64,000 nt of DNA from Dendrolimus kikuchii (GCA_019925095.2 CM034408.1:2046001-2110000); one strand, 5' to 3'. Shown: positions 32,217-42,879, counted from the stretch's first letter. A program made the numbers and translations. Notes: generated by a model from the sequence alone, not told the origin.

Positions 32217-32436
32217 CCATTAAATATTCTACAATAATACTTAGTTTTGAGAGTGCTGAAGTATGTAACCGGAGAAATGAATGCAAAATTCTTCTAAAAG
32301 TTATATATTTAGAAAAAATCATAGTTCTGTCAGATATTCTTTCATGCCTGGATTCAAAACTGACTAGTTTTAGGGTACAAACATTGTTTCATAAATAATT
32401 ATTAACTACTTGTTTACTAATATTAACTCTGTACAG

Positions 32437-32495
32437 GATGGTGATGAAGGCAACGCGGTCCGAGCCAGTCCAGACGCAACCAGAAATAATCACAG
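32437..32495 (+). CDS. nab: nab exon, long C-terminus part 1
   Basis: Encodes DGDEGNAVRASPDATRNNH plus two bases. The acceptor CTGTACAG ends at 32436 and the donor GTAAGA starts at 32496. It joins in phase 0 to the internal donor at 28641 and in phase 2 to 35239, restoring a serine codon. No domain is recognised; the evidence is the matching phases and splice sites across three consecutive small exons. The distance (3.8 kb) is filled with intronic repeats. Confidence 0.75.
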
Positions 32496-33481
32496 GTAAG
32501 ACTAATAATTTGATTTGATTGTCAAATATAAGTAGCGAGTCTTCTTTTAAACTGCAAATCTAGGAATCGACGCTAAGACATTTTCAAGCATAATATAAGG
32601 GCTGATTAATGATTTGTATATACGAGTACAGTGGCGGTATGAAAAGGTTCGTCACCTTAAACTAGACTTTTGCTAGCACGAATACCAGAAACAATACTGC
32701 CAATATTTTAATAAATGTTACGGTTATAAAATACAGAAACGTGAAAAAAGAAAATTGCAATGTGGACAATGACAGACACTGAGCTTAACATTAGTTTTAA
32801 TCAGCAGAAACAAAAAAATATAATCATTATGCTTATCATAAATATTAAAATCGATAAAAAGGTTTTACATGTGTAAACAATCTTCTTAGACAAGATAGAA
32901 AATCAAACAACTTTGATCTAAGTAATTTTAAACTTTATGTCAAGCAGTTATACATAATTTTCTGCGGGACAGTCTGTTCTGTGACTTAGTTTGAAAAGGT
33001 AATATGTGCTTGCGGAACGTTAAATCAAACAATTTGAAAACTGGCTAAGCTTTTCATACCACGATTGTATTTTAACGATGTTAAAAACTACTCTAGGTTT
33101 ATCTTTGTTATTTTTTTTTGAAATTATTTTATTATTAAATTGACCAAAGATAGTAATATCAAATTGCTAAAAATATAAAATAAGCTCTAGTCTTAATATT
33201 TCTGGATAATGAGTGCCTTTTTTATTTAAAATAGATCTGCAAGTTTTACTTTTAGCTTGTTTGTTTACACGCCACAAAAAATCAAGATGAAATTGCGATT
33301 TGTTTTTTTATTGTATAATATATAAAAAGGGTTCAAAATACTACCGATATTAAAATATTCTTTAAGAAATAAAATAAAATCTTACACTTCTACATCCGAA
33401 GAGCTATATTAGTGCGTGGTGTAGTTGAGAAGAAGAAGATTAAGGTGGTATAGACATGTAATGAGGAGGGATAAAAGTACA
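32496..33481. other. nab intron without recognised repeats
   Basis: AT-rich. No supported feature. Confidence 0.4.
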
Positions 33482-33705
33482 TAGATACATACATACATAC
33501 ATAACTTCACGCCAGTTCCCTTGCGGGGTAGGCACGAACAACAGAGCGCCATTTAGGCTTATTCTTACACACCTCACTTGCTTCTTTGACATTCATAACT
33601 CTTGTCATGCACGCTCGTCTGTTCTTAAGGCTCCTGACATCACCTTCTGCTAGTACACGATCAATTTGATCATGGAAGGTGTGTCGTGGCCTTCCACGAC
33701 TTTTC
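33482..33705 (-). mobile_element. RTE-Y LINE 3' fragment in nab intron
   Basis: (CATA)n tail at the left, ACTTCACGCCAGTTCCCTTG, up to GTGTGTCGTGGCCTTCCACG. 5'-truncated. Confidence 0.85.
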
Positions 33706-33840
33706 AGGGATAAAAGTCACGTGACAAATGTAAAGGTAGACCAAAAAAGAGATATAGATATAAAGCATTACCTAAAACATAGTGATATTTGATATTTTTA
33801 CGCATATTTATGTATATGTATATATATATATATATACATA

Positions 33841-34130
33841 AGAATACAATTTCCAGCGGCCGGGCGGCCTGTCGTAAGAGGCGACTAAACAACCCACAGC
33901 CAGGTGGTAGGGCATTTGCCCGACTGGATGGCTACCACCCATGGTCTAGAGCATGCCGCCATAACAACTTTGAGTTGTGTTCCGGCATCAGTGACCAGGT
34001 TCCAGACTCACTTAAGAGAGCAGCAGCGCATTTGTAGCACCTTTGGTGTTGCAAATGTCTATAGGCGATGGTAACCGCTTTCCATCCAGTGGGCTGTCTG
34101 CCTGTCTGCTGAACTCCTGCAATAAAAAAA
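33841..34130 (+). mobile_element. SINE-Z, slightly 5'-truncated, in nab intron
   Basis: Begins AAGAATACAATTTCCAGCGG, lacking the first 20 bases of the family, directly after a TATA microsatellite. Ends CTCCTGCAATAAAAAAATA. Confidence 0.8.
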
Positions 34131-34149
34131 TATATGTATGTATATATTT

Positions 34150-34520
34150 ATGTACATACATACATACATACATAACTTCACGCCAGTTCCCTTGCGGGGT
34201 AGGCACGAATAACAGAGTGCCATTTAGGCTTATTCTTACACACCTCACTTGCCTCTTGGACATTCATAACTCTTGTCATGCAAGCTCGTCTGTTCTTAAA
34301 GCTCCTGACATCACCTTCTGCTAGTACACGATCAATTTGATCATGGAAGGTGTGTCATGGCCTTCCACGACTTCTGCATCCGTCCACTTTTGCATTGTAT
34401 ATCTGTTTAGTCATTCTTTCATCATGCATTCTTTCCACATGCCTGAACCACCGGAGCATTCCTTTCCTTACCTTCACCCCGACACTCTTTCAGACCAACT
34501 CTCTTTCTTACTTCGGTATT
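34150..34520 (-). mobile_element. RTE-Y LINE 3' fragment in nab intron
   Basis: (CATA)n tail, complement of the C-terminal coding block, extending to ACCAACTCTCTTTCTTACTT. The complement encodes FGHVERMHDERMTKQIYNAK-type sequence. 5'-truncated. Confidence 0.85.
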
Positions 34521-34840
34521 TATGTAATGTATGTAATATCAATAGGTGTATTTATATGTCTATTAAGTATAATTATTACTTATATAATATTTTACATACT
34601 TATATGTTTATAAATAAATAAAATATATGTAAGTAACTGCACAACCTCTAATATTTATTTATACCACCGTTGACCAATACAATCTGTTTTATTCCTGCCA
34701 CGGGTTGTCTGGAAGAGATCGCTTCTTAGCGATAAGACCGCCCATTGTGCACATTTAGAATATTTTTAGGCTAGAAATTTTTCTGTGTTTTCCTGTAATG
34801 GTGTACAATAGAATGTTATCTATCTATCTATCTATAGAGA
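34521..34840 (+). mobile_element. Retroposon 3' region, family M, in nab intron
   Basis: CACGGGTTGTCTGGAAGAGA, GCGATAAGACCGCCCATTGT, GGTGTACAATAGAATGTTATC and a (TCTA)n tail. Confidence 0.7.
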
Positions 34841-35238
34841 TAGATGGATTGTGTGAAGGATGATATGATGATTTGTGGTGTGACAGAGGATGTATGTCAG
34901 AATAGAGGAGTGTGGAAGGAAAAGACATATTGTGCGGACCTCAAATAATTCGGAGAAGGTCAAAGAAGCTAGATTATTGTCCGGGGAAATTTATGCAAAT
35001 TTTTCGTCTACCAGTCAGTGGATTTTTGTCATCCTTCACTTCAGTCAATATATACCCTCCTGGTCTTCCATTTCTTCTCTTACTCACAATCTGCCTCTTT
35101 GTTTTATTATTGGAAAAACTATGTCATAATAAGTGGTCAGCAAGATTTAGACAGTACCACTTGCACTATATGTAAGACATAAGAATAATTATTATTAACT
35201 TGTTAGATAGCACAGTGAATCTCTTTTAAACATTCCAG

Positions 35239-35314
35239 CTGGTGGGGCGTGAAAGCAGAGAGCGATGATGCTGACTCCAGGTGCTCATACTCCAGTACCA
35301 GCACTCCACCACCT
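35239..35314 (+). CDS. nab: nab exon, long C-terminus part 2
   Basis: Encodes (S)WWGVKAESDDADSRCS, then YSSTSTPPP. The acceptor CATTCCAG ends at 35238 and the donor GTAAGC starts at 35315; the phases fit the exons on both sides. VKAE is a consensus SUMO-acceptor site (hydrophobic-K-x-E) followed by acidic residues (inference). Ser/Thr/Pro-rich at the end. Confidence 0.8.
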
Positions 35315-35354
35315 GTAAGCAACATAAAACTTTCAATAACACAAAATATATCAG

Positions 35355-35860
35355 CGAAAGAAAGTAAGCTATTGTTTTAGTGGAAACTGTGTCGGAATAA
35401 GCTTATTTGCATGCAACCGAACAATTTTAAACCGCTCCCGGGAAAATTCCTGCGGGATGCCCGGGATAAAAAATATCACACATTTTACTACACAGACAGA
35501 TGGCCCATGATGGCTTATATATGGCAAGTGCCTTTATAAAGGGAGACTGAAATCTGGCCACTATTTCCGGAACACAGCTCAAGGCTCTTATGGCGGCTAC
35601 TCTTGACCAGAGGTGATAGTCATTCAGTCGGGTAAATACCCTACCACCTGGCAGTGCCTTCGATCAGTAAAAAAATCGTATTGGAATTCGAATTATTTTT
35701 CAATCTGGTCATTTTGAATCAGTCCTAGAAAAATTCCCGCCGGATTCTTGGGATAAAAAGTAGCGCAAATTGTAAGTCTCCTAATTTGTTGTCGATTAGC
35801 GAAAACCGCATCGAAATCGGCACAATAGTTTTTACATGAATCCCGGACCAATTCTCAATC
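35355..35860 (-). mobile_element. Helitron-like family V copy with nested SINE-Z piece
   Basis: CCGCTCCCGGGAAAATTCCT and GAAAACCGCATCGAAATCGG mark V in the same order as 11880-12130. It is interrupted at 35497-35660 by a reverse SINE-Z fragment (CTGGCCACTATTTCCGGAAC, GTCATTCAGTCGGGTAAATA). Confidence 0.55.
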
Positions 35861-35925
35861 GGTTGTCCTTAAAGTCGGTTTATATCTAATCCCTAATTTT
35901 AAATGACACTTTTAACATTTGTCAG

Positions 35926-36045
35926 GAATCAGAAGAAAGCCGTCCACAAGTGGTAGCGGCGCGAGGTGACAGCATCATCGCGGTGGCAAACCCAGCCCTG
36001 CACGCACCCCACGCACCACATCCAGCCAGAAACCATTCAAATTGA
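35926..36045 (+). CDS. nab: nab terminal exon (long form)
   Basis: Encodes ESEESRPQVVAARGDS, then IIAVANPALHAPHAPH and PARNHSN with stop TGA at 36043-36045. The acceptor TTTGTCAG ends at 35925 and the exon joins in phase 0 to 35314. A His/Ala/Pro-rich tail without a known domain. The intact frame and phase consistency across all three small exons support it. Confidence 0.8.
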   Translation, partial: ESEESRPQVVAARGDSIIAVANPALHAPHAPHPARNHSN

Positions 36046-36221
36046 TCTGAAATATAAATGATCTTGTCGACAACTACTAAGCTTAGATGTATGAAATTTG
36101 GCACATATCAAAATGCCCTTGCAGATCACGGGCCGTGAAAATGGCGCGGACTTTTGAAGAGCTTGCGTGAGGCCATGGGACGAACATTGTACATATATTA
36201 TTGTATTATTTGCAAGCCTTA
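36046..36221 (+). other. nab 3' UTR start
   Basis: Sequence following the stop codon. No AATAAA is seen before the RTE-Y insertion at 36222, so the polyadenylation site is not located. Confidence 0.45.
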
Positions 36222-36362
36222 AGAACACACGAGCGTGCATGACAAGAGTTATGAATGTCAAAGAAGCAAGTGAGGTGTGTAAGAATAAGCCTAAATGGCG
36301 CTCTGTTGTCAGTGCCTACACCGCAAGGGAACTGGCGTGAAGTTATGTATGTATGTATGTAT
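36222..36362 (+). mobile_element. RTE-Y LINE 3' fragment downstream of nab stop
   Basis: GAACACACGAGCGTGCATGA through ACTGGCGTGAAGTTATG and (TATG)n. It lies 176 bases after the nab stop, so it may be transcribed as part of the 3' UTR. Confidence 0.85.
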
Positions 36363-36931
36363 TTGCGTACAAAAATGTGGTATTGAATTAACAAAAATGT
36401 TTTTAGTACCTAAAGGGAGATATTGAAAGGAGAAGTCAAAACTTGTAATATGTGAAATGTCTTAAAAAAAGCGTTATATCTGTCTATTATTAAATGGTAA
36501 ACATCAGGCATAAATTCTATCTGAATGATGAAAAATCTTAAACATAAGTTTTGTACCCTTATTTTTAAGATTTTCACTTACTACTTTCATTAATTCATTC
36601 AAAATAACTAAACCCCTTTACAACTATAAAAAATTACAACATAATAGATAGAAATCTTAATAAAATCACACATCTTTTTATAATCTGGGCTCAAGAATGT
36701 ATGAAACCGTATCCATCTCCTTTCAAAGTAAAGCAATATCATAGAATGATATATCAAAAGTAAGGGTTGTATTACAGTATTTAAAAAATATTTTTTGTCC
36801 ATTTTGTTTTAATTATTATCAAAAATATGACCGGTCATCGCCCTTATACTTATTTCTAAAATTTATTAGCTAAAATCTTTGACAATACAACAACTATTTT
36901 GACATTGTCTATGGATGTCCCGACTAGGTGG

Positions 36932-37685
36932 TAGGGATGCAAACAAAACATCGATATATCGTTCATAAAAATCGATGTTTTAACATCGATGTTGAAACCG
37001 AAACATCGACGATACATCGTTGTTCAAGAACGATGTTTTATGAACGATATTTTATCTTACATAGACATAAAGTGCCATCTTGCGCTCTATCTGTGATCTA
37101 TACAGATATCCATTATATTATTTTTTTCATATTTTTTTCATATTTTTTTCTTATTGCCAATAATAATTTATAATGTAAACGTTGATTATTATACCTATTT
37201 CTTTAATTTCTTTTAAAAATGACCATTTTTCTTAGATGTAAATTTATTTAAAATGGTGATAGGGACCGGTTAGTGTGTGCCCACACTGTTGAATTGTAAG
37301 TAAAGTAGTGAATGTTCGGTAAGGGAAAAACATATGAATAGAATAAACATAGTATTTAGTAGGAATGGGAGCATTGAGAAGTGTGTGTGGTATTTCTTTG
37401 GAAGATGGAGTGACAGTGGTGTAAAAGGATGATGTTAGTGAAAGCAAGAATTAAGAAAGGTTTGCTAGAGTGGTTTGGGCGATACATCGATGTTAAAAAA
37501 AAAACGATATTTCATTTGCATCGCAGGAAGAACCGTCAAAAGTTTATGTAAATGGTGATAAAACCATCGTTCATAAACATCGATATATCGTTCATAAATA
37601 TAGATATTTTTAACATCGATGTTTCACTTTTGAAAACATCGATATCCTAATATCGATGTTTTATATGAACAATGTTGCATCCCTA
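36932..37685. mobile_element. hAT-type MITE with 8-bp target duplication
   Basis: Ends TAGGGATGCAA and TTGCATCCCTA are inverted. The flanks are the direct repeat CTAGGTGG at 36924-36931 and 37686-37693, an 8-bp duplication typical of hAT transposition. Both subterminal regions are built of ATCGATGTT, CGATATATCG and ACATCGAT variants in alternating orientation. The 754-bp interior has no transposase. Confidence 0.88.
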
Positions 37686-37693
37686 CTAGGTGG

Positions 37694-38074
37694 AGGAGCG
37701 AGATGGAATCCTCCTCCGGTTCAAAGTAAGATCATCTAGCGAGGCGATTGTTGTTCCTATGTTGGAAATTTGTATTATTATTTGTACGTTTCGGGAATTG
37801 TTTGCGACCTCAATTATTGCACAGCGCCATCTATTGGCTGTAAGTGTTCCACTACAACGGTTATATTTTAAATGATAATTACTATTAGTGCGGAATTTAT
37901 ACAACAAAACACGACGAACTTTGACTTCCGAACAAAGAATGCCCGATTCAGAGCGGGTTTGCACTATTTAGACAGTGCTGTATTACAAAACTACCTTCAT
38001 TATTTTAAAATATTAATAACACGTAAAATTTATCCAATTAGTTATTACACAAATTTCAACTGACACTAAACTGA
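37694..38074. other. Spacer
   Basis: Contains ACAGCGCCATCTATTGGCTG, a string common in insect MITEs, but no boundaries can be set. No gene is supported. Confidence 0.4.
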
Positions 38075-38205
38075 GTAGGGGCCGATTTCTATATCTTATG
38101 CTCCGTTCACTTGCCTTATCATCGGTAAAATTTGATAAAATCTCAAGGGTAAGTGAATGAATAGTAAGATCGAGCAACCGGCTATGAGTGGTGCTACTAG
38201 TGACA
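38075..38205. mobile_element. Palindromic MITE (CTTGCCTTATCATCGG type)
   Basis: CCGATTTCTATATCTTATGC and CGTTCACTTGCCTTATCATC on the left are mirrored by GGGTAAGTGAATGAATAGTA and AAGATCGAGCAACCGG on the right. Fragments of the same family lie at 9180-9310 and 60150-60232. Confidence 0.55.
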
Positions 38206-38217
38206 AATGTTATTAAT

Positions 38218-38375
38218 ATAAGTCGTGCGCAGAAGGTTTCCCGATGACAACCCCTCCCGCCTCCCACAACCGCGACCCGCTGTCGTCTAGTTCTTAGTAC
38301 TGCTTAGACAAGCCCCGGTCCCAGTCGTAGGAAGCGGGAGGGGCGACCATCGGCAAACCTTCTGCGCATGACTTA
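38218..38375. mobile_element. Short GC-rich foldback element
   Basis: AAGTCGTGCGCAGAAGGTTT on the left and AAACCTTCTGCGCATGACTT on the right. The arms continue inward with CCGATGACAACCCCTCCCGC against GCGGGAGGGGCGACCATCGG, then partially paired GACCCGCTGTCG and CCCCGGTCCCAG. About 60-base arms with a short loop, much GC-richer than the surroundings. Confidence 0.75.
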
Positions 38376-38404
38376 TTCTTCACAATATAAATTTTCAAAT
38401 ATTT

Positions 38405-38700
38405 GACGGCCTCTGTGACTGTGTGGGCTAAACTTTTACCGGTCTACCTCACTGCATCTCAGAGCTTCCGAGTTCGATTCCTGACATTGTAAATATCTTA
38501 AATGAACTTTGCGGTTTTACCACTGTGGTCTGAGTTTCTGTGGTCGGCCTCAGAGTGGTCCGTTGCATATTACCCATAATACAAGTATAACTGTTGTTCG
38601 TGCCTACCCCGCAAGGGAACTGGCGTGAAGTTATGTATGTATGTATGTATGTACAAGTATAACTTGCTTAGCTGGGGTGTATGTTTGTGCACCGATTTTT
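38405..38700 (+). mobile_element. tRNA-derived SINE (family S), split by an RTE-Y piece
   Basis: B box AGTTCGATTCCTGACA, then CTCAGAGTGGTCCGTTGCAT and ACAAGTATAACT. After ACAAGTATAACT (38581-38592) an RTE-Y insertion of 60 bases intervenes, and the SINE resumes with a repeat of those 12 bases (38653-38664) and TGCTTAGCTGGGG. Confidence 0.8.
38593..38652 (+). mobile_element. Minimal RTE-Y insertion (60 bp)
   Basis: Contains only GTTGTTCGTGCCTACCCCGC, the last codons, stop and (TATG)n tail of RTE-Y. The perfect 12-bp target duplication ACAAGTATAACT proves it is an extremely 5'-truncated retroposition event. Confidence 0.92.
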
Positions 38701-38936
38701 GAACTTATTTATAGCTTTATATTTATAACAATCTGAATGTTGGGTTTTTTATGTAAATATTATTTTGACAGCAAATTTTACTATGAAATCTATGACTCTT
38801 ACGTATAGTGAGTCAACTGCAAAATTCTAGTTTTATACGAGAGCGGGTTAAAGATAAATTTGTTTATAACTTTTATAGTTTTAGGACTAGAACTATGATT
38901 TTATAAACTTTGTGTTTTTATAAGTAAACATAGATA

Positions 38937-39065
38937 TATACAACACTTTATTGTTCACCAAAAATAAAAATTACAAAAATGCACAACAAGAGAATAGTTA
39001 CTTGGTAAAACAAAAGGCGGCCTCATCGCTAAAAGCGATCTCTTCCAGGCAACCTGACCTAAAGG
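38937..39065 (-). mobile_element. Retroposon tail, family M
   Basis: ACAACACTTTATTGTTCACC, AAGGCGGCCTCATCGCTAAA, GCGATCTCTTCCAGGCAACC. Confidence 0.7.
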
Positions 39066-39734
39066 GAATTCTTAAATTATCTGTAATTATTATGCAACAA
39101 AGAAAAAGTAACAAAAAAATATAAATAAAAATGTCATACTAATGTCAGATTACAGTCTAAACTCTAAAGTATAGTAAAATAGCACATACATTATGGCGTA
39201 AGACTAACATAATGTTTCCTGCGTAAATTGAAGACATGAGTGAATGAAAGGGATATGTTACAATAGGTAAATATTGATAAATTGGCCTACAAAGCTCTTT
39301 TACTATCACTTTGCTAGACATAAAACTCCTTCATTACTTACTATTTTCAAAATCAAATTCAAAAAGCGCTGTTTTAAGTTCTAATATGGTTTCCTTGCCT
39401 GTTTACATTACATATTTTACACATTACAATTTCCTTTAACGTGTTTTTTTAATGTCACAAAACTCATTCAAACATAACATTTCATCTACTCATGTCTTCA
39501 ATTTTTAAATATGGCAAAAGAAGTAGTTCATTGACTATTTAAATAGTAAACCTAATTTATTAAGTTTCTGATATATTTAATTGAATCGGAATACGTCATT
39601 TATATCGTAGTTTTACTGAGCTAACTGCAACTTACACTAGTGTATATGGTATGTTGCTAAGGTTCTTTGTAAAAATTTATTTATAAAGTTATATTTTCTC
39701 CATAATTTTCATAATATTATCACCATGTCTTGTA

Positions 39735-39990
39735 TATGTATATAACTTATGTGTATATTTTTATATATAGTATAGTTATATATTTATTATTAAAATGTAA
39801 GTAATCGTACAATAATTATGTACACCACCGTCGCCACTCCTAATCAAAATATTCTTGCCACGGGTTGTCTGGAAGGGATCGCTTTTTAGCGATAAGACCG
39901 CCCTTTGTACCCAACTAGACTAATTAATACTAGTTCGTAAGTTTTTCTGTAATGGTGTACAATAAAGTGTTATCTATCTATCTATCTATT
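39735..39990 (+). mobile_element. Retroposon 3' region, family M
   Basis: TATATATAGTATAGTTATAT, CCACCGTCGCCACTCCTAAT, GGTTGTCTGGAAGGGATCGC, AATAAAGTGTT(ATCT)n. Inverted match to 14596-15060. Confidence 0.7.
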
Positions 39991-40114
39991 TTTGCTAAAT
40001 TATGCTTCTAAATTCAATAAATTATACAAAAAATTATAAATACGCTTTGAGTTATCCGAGATTAGACGCACTTTTGAACAATTTCGAGCGCTCTATTCTG
40101 GTGTAAGTTATTTT

Positions 40115-40390
40115 ATTTTAATTTTATTGCACATGATCAGCAGGTAGGCAGACGTCCCGCCTGATGGAAAGCGGTTACCATCGTCTATGTATAATTGTAA
40201 CACCAAAGGTGCTGCCAATGTGCTGCCGCTCTCTAAAGAGCGACTGGAGCCTGGTCACTGATACCCGAACACAACTCAATGTTATTATGGCGGCATACTC
40301 CAGACCAGAGGTGGTAGCCATCCAGTCGGACAAATACTCTACCACCTCGCTGTGGGTAGTTTTGTCGCCTCTTATGACAGGCCGCCCGAT
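40115..40390 (-). mobile_element. SINE-Z, diverged copy
   Basis: TTTTATTGCACATGATCAGC at the left, GGTGGTAGCCATCCAGTCGG, and CGCCTCTTATGACAGGCCGC at the right. The 5' 30 bases are missing. Confidence 0.75.
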
Positions 40391-40499
40391 GTATACAAGA
40401 ATACTGTATTTACCTCAGTATACGCCGTACGTACAGTAAACGTAAATTCATGATTTTTAATTATTTGTGGTCCTCTCAGGTATAATAGTGCTCCTTATT

Positions 40500-40770
40500 C
40501 TGTATGTATTATGATATGTTTATATAGTATATAACAAAGATTTTTATTAACTTATTTCATATATTTTGAATGTTTTATACTATTTATTGTCTACACCGCC
40601 ACTGTCATGTTTTAATATTTTCCTTAGATTAGGGGGTTGCCTGGAAGAGATCGCTTTAAGCGATAAGGCCGCTCTTTGTTCAACATTTATTGTATCACTA
40701 GATACAATTTTTAAGAATGTAATTTTAATTTTGGTGTACAATAAAGTGTTTTCATTCATTCATATACGTC
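40500..40770 (+). mobile_element. Retroposon 3' region, family M
   Basis: GGGGTTGCCTGGAAGAGATC, TAAGCGATAAGGCCGCTCTT, GGTGTACAATAAAGTG and a (TTCA)n tail. Confidence 0.7.
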
Positions 40771-40876
40771 GTACGAAAAACCTAAGTCTCAACTTGCACC
40801 AGTATACGCCGAATTATCTTCGATACTATTCATGATGTCCAAAATTTTGTGATCTAGTCTGATAAATAAGATTTTT

Positions 40877-41275
40877 TAACCGACTTCAAAAAAAGGAGGA
40901 GGTTCTCAATTCGTCGGGATCTTTTTTTTCTGTGTTTTTTTTATGTATGTTCACCGATTACTCCGAGATTTATGATCTGATTTACGCGATTCTTTTTTTA
41001 TTCAACGCGGAATAGCTGCTATTTGGTCTCTTAAAAATTTGACATACTTTGGCCAAGTAGTTTTCATTTTATGAACATTTTTTTTGTTCCCGTTTCTTGG
41101 GGCCTATATTTTTTAAGGAGCGCGGCAACTTTCGTAGGTCTACCCATACATAGCTAGACACTAAAAAGTAACAAAAAAATAAAAAAACCGACTTCAAAAA
41201 CTAAAAAACTAAAAAGTATAATAATAGCTTTGAAATAAGTTATTTTATACTTTTTAGTTTTTTAGTTTTTGATGA
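40877..41275. repeat. CCGACTTCAAAAA-type MITE-like repeat, copy 2
   Basis: AACCGACTTCAAAAAAAGGA to AAAACCGACTTCAAAAACTA, then a foldback stretch ending TACTTTTTAGTTTTTTAG. Single-unit version of 20965-21440 (no internal duplication) and with a shorter foldback. Confidence 0.75.
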
Positions 41276-41822
41276 CCAAAACCATCAAAAAGTAAAAATT
41301 TATAAAATTTGTTAGTTGACTCACTATACGTAGGCGACATAGAAATAAAATATAAAAATACAGCTCTGAACCGAATTTGGGAATTACACGATTTTATAAA
41401 TACTATGTAAATATTGATATTATCATGTAAAATAACGTTCCACTTTTCACTTTGTAAATATTACATTTCAATTATTGTAGGTTTACTTTATAAGTACAGC
41501 CATAAAATGCCTTGTAGTCATTAAATTATTTTTAACAATAAAATCTTAAAGCATTGCACATGAGTATTTTTTACATATAATCAAATACATTCTTAGTAGC
41601 AAGTTGTGCGAATTTGTGTGCGAACCTGCTACTTACAGACGAGTTAAGCTTCAAAAGAGAATAGTATAAATAGTTTTTTTTTTCTATATGTATAATAATA
41701 AATATTTAAATGATTGAATATCCATTGTTTTCTTTAGCCTTCTTTTCTTTTACGACTACGTACTTTTTATCTATAAAATCGAGCCTGTTATGGAAAAAGA
41801 ACGTAAGCGACGTTATATATAA
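41276..41822. other. Spacer without recognised features
   Basis: AT-rich, no repeat partner in the window. Confidence 0.4.
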
Positions 41823-42510
41823 AACTAGCTGACCCGGCGAACTTTATACCGCCATATTTTCTGATTAGGAGGATTCTAGAACACGATTTCAGCGCCACCT
41901 ACCGGTTCCAATTGTGAATCTAAACCATCCGGGAACCCACTCAAACACACAAAAACCAAATCATCAAAATCGGTCCAGGTGATTAGGAGGATTCTAGAAC
42001 CCGATCTCAGCGCCACCTACCGGTTCCAATTGTGAATCTAAACCATCCGGGAACCCACTCAAACACACCAAAACCAAATCATCAAAATCGGTCCGGGTGA
42101 TTAGGAGGATTCCAGAACCCCATCTCAGCGCCACCTACCGGTTCCAATTGTGAATCTAAACCACCCGGGAACCCACTCAAACACACAAAACTAAAATCAC
42201 CAAAATCGGTCCAGGTGACTAGGAGGACCCTAGAACCCGATCTCAGCGCCACCTACCGGTTCCAATTGTGAATCTAAACCATCCGGGAACCCACTCAAAC
42301 ACACAAAAACCAAATCATCAAAATCGGTCCAGGTGATTAGGAGGATTCTAGAACCCGATCTCAGCGCCACCTGCCGGTTCCAATTGTGAATGTAAACCAC
42401 CCGGGGACCCATTCAAAGACACAAAACAAATTTCATCAAAATCGGTTAAGTCGTTCTCAAGTTATGCGCGTACATACATATCTACGATTCATTTTTATAT
42501 ATATAAATAA
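41823..42510 (-). mobile_element. Helitron-like family U copy with five 118-bp modules
   Basis: Reverse orientation: ACTAGCTGACCCGGCGAACT at 41824 is the complement of the CTAG end. Modules start with GATTAGGAGGATTCTAGAAC at 41863, 41981, 42099, 42217 (GACTAGG) and 42335, an exact 118-base period. Each contains AGCGCCACCTACCGGTTCCA and ATCCGGGAACCCACTCAAAC. The 5' side ends CTCAAGTTATGCGCGTACAT. Confidence 0.85.
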
Positions 42511-42625
42511 ACAAGATAACATTTACACAAAATGGCTTCTATATGTTTATTACCCTCTAACATATATATTAAATAACATACATTCAATTAGTATTTTATA
42601 TATCTTTATTTCATTTTATAACTAT

Positions 42626-42830
42626 ACCAGCTGTCCCGGAAGACGTTGTTAAAGAAATAAAATTTAGAACCCGATTGCAGCGTCACCTACCGTATCCAAA
42701 TGTAAGCTATCCTATCTTTCAAGTCGGATCAAACTGCACATGGTGTGCAAATTTGATTAAAATCGGTCAAGTAGTTTAGGAGTCCATCGCGGACAAACAA
42801 CGTGACACTATTTTATATATATTAAGATTT
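42626..42830 (-). mobile_element. Helitron-like element, family T
   Basis: CCAGCTGTCCCGGAAGACGT to TTTTATATATATTAAG, with AAAATCGGTCAAGTAGTTTA and GAGTCCATCGCGGACAAACA. Near twin of 45750-45965. Confidence 0.65.
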
Positions 42831-42879
42831 ATAATATTCACGCAATACTTAATGAAGTCATCTAGGTGCTTCTTTGCCA

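Noticed and set aside
36911..37740. Possible coding exon split by the hAT MITE (reading MDVPTRWRSEMESSSGSK before a GTAAGA-like donor)
   Set aside because: Removing the MITE gives only 18 codons with no homology and no matching acceptor or partner exon.
41863..42450. Regular repeats suggesting a CRISPR-like array
   Set aside because: The units are 118-base head-to-tail copies without unique spacers, in a eukaryotic genome; they are a transposon-internal tandem repeat.
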